Positions 5,928 to 6,599 of a DNA stretch of 6,599 nt are shown one piece after another. Both the position numbers and the translations under genes were made by a program. The DNA comes from Bacillota bacterium. GTDB lineage: Bacteria; Bacillota_A; Clostridia; Clostridiales; Clostridiaceae. Under the pieces are notes generated by a model that did not search any database, was not told the origin of the DNA, and worked only from the letters and a program-made list of their open reading frames with translations. Numbering within the stretch: the stretch's first letter is position 1; the number at the start of each line of letters is the position of its first letter. Location: positions 1 to 6,599 of the forward strand of contig JAKBFR010000125.1 in the NCBI GenBank assembly GCA_021837545.1, written 5' to 3'.

Positions 5928-6599
5928 TTAGTTTGCAACCTTTATATCACCGTGGATCATTTCTTTATAATATCCATCTATGCAAATAAGCTCATCATGA
6001 TTTCCTACTTCTATAATTTCTCCATGCTTTAGCACCACTATTTTATTTGCATTTCTTATAGTTGATAATCTATGTGCAATAATAAGTGTAGTTCTATCTT
6101 GAGCCACTTCCTCAATAACCTTTTGTATTAACTTTTCAGTATGTGTATCTATATTTGCGGTAGCTTCATCTAATATAAATATGGATGGTGAATGAGCAAG
6201 AGCCCTAGAAAATGACAGAAGCTGCTTCTGACCCGCTGAAAATGTGGCTCCTCTTTCCATAACAGCTGCATGTATTCCTCCAGGCAAACCATTTACAAAA
6301 TCTAAAGCACAAGTAGTTTTAAGGGAATCAGTTAAGGTCTTTTCGCTTATATTATCATTTAATATAACATTAGATTTTACATCTCCTGAAAATAAAAATA
6401 CATCTTGAAGAACAACCGATATACTTTTTCTTAAGTCCTTCTTTTTTATATCATTGATATTAATTCCATCTACTAGTATCTCACCCTTTTGGATTTTATA
6501 AAATCCGCTTATCAGACTAATTATTGTTGTTTTTCCTGCACCTGTTTCTCCTATAAATGCAACAGTCTCTCCCTTTTTAACTTTAAAACTTACATTCTT
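5928..6599 (-). CDS. Exporter-type ABC transporter, C-terminal nucleotide-binding domain (partial)
   Basis: The - strand frame is open from the window edge to the stop at 5928-5930, giving the last 223 residues of a larger protein. Counting from the edge, it shows Walker A GETGAGKTT (17-25), Q-loop Gln65 in SVVLQDVFLFSG, a signature FSAGQ (120-124) in place of LSGGQ, Walker B IFILDE (140-145) with catalytic Glu145, the ATANID D-loop, and switch His176 in IIAHRLSTI. The order and the text around the signature (QKQLLSFSRAL) fit the type of exporter with fused membrane and ATPase domains (MsbA, LmrA, YheH/YheI). The missing N-terminus would hold six membrane helices. The TGAGK Walker A and FSAGQ signature resemble one chain of heterodimeric drug exporters, so a partner gene may lie just beyond the edge; that is inference. 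A TTG at 6285-6287 is an internal Leu codon, not the start. The gene converges on the kinase gene. Confidence 0.92.
   Translation of the reverse strand, partial: KNVSFKVKKGETVAFIGETGAGKTTIISLISGFYKIQKGEILVDGININDIKKKDLRKSISVVLQDVFLFSGDVKSNVILNDNISEKTLTDSLKTTCALDFVNGLPGGIHAAVMERGATFSAGQKQLLSFSRALAHSPSIFILDEATANIDTHTEKLIQKVIEEVAQDRTTLIIAHRLSTIRNANKIVVLKHGEIIEVGNHDELICIDGYYKEMIHGDIKVAN

Noticed and set aside
5928..6287. Stand-alone 119-residue ABC fragment starting at a TTG at 6287
   Set aside because: The frame continues without a stop to the window edge and includes Walker A and the Q-loop, so the TTG is an internal leucine and the gene is cut by the window, not truncated in nature.

Overview
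The window comes from an AT-rich, low-GC Gram-positive bacterium, most likely a Clostridium or close relative. This rests on AT-rich codon choice (heavy use of ATA, AGA and TTA), strong AGGAGG-type ribosome binding sites, an AT-rich intergenic DNA with hairpin terminators, and protein families split in the Firmicute manner (ATPase and permease as separate chains). The species cannot be named from sequence alone.

Layout from left to right. Positions 1-132 are an upstream regulatory region with a candidate promoter, an 11-bp-spaced direct repeat and a strong ribosome binding site. Positions 133-3431 are a three-gene + strand unit: a MacA/YknX-type membrane-anchored adaptor, a MacB/YknY-type ABC ATPase, and a MacB/YknZ-type four-helix permease that overlaps the ATPase by 4 bases. 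A clear hairpin terminator closes this unit at 3466-3502. Positions 3627-5790 are a second + strand unit, an OmpR-family response regulator and a membrane histidine kinase that overlap by 11 bases. A long hairpin at 5873-5927 works as a terminator on both strands and separates the kinase from a convergent - strand gene. That gene is the C-terminal nucleotide-binding part of an exporter-type ABC transporter (MsbA/YheH/LmrA class) whose start lies beyond the right edge.

The first five genes make a plausible functional cassette. The adaptor, ATPase and permease would form a tripartite-like export or envelope-stress pump in the cytoplasmic membrane, with no outer membrane partner expected. The adjacent two-component system would sense an extracellular signal and could control the pump genes. 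Physical linkage is seen; regulation of the pump by the pair is inference, and the exported substrate cannot be read from the sequence.

I do not see a clearly novel system here. The points worth a second look are the low-complexity insert and glycine-rich tail of the adaptor, its short hairpin, the altered G1 box and large extracytoplasmic domain of the kinase, the possible regulator-binding repeats, and a pair of abutting palindromes between the convergent genes. No tRNA, rRNA, CRISPR array, insertion sequence or phage gene was recognised.
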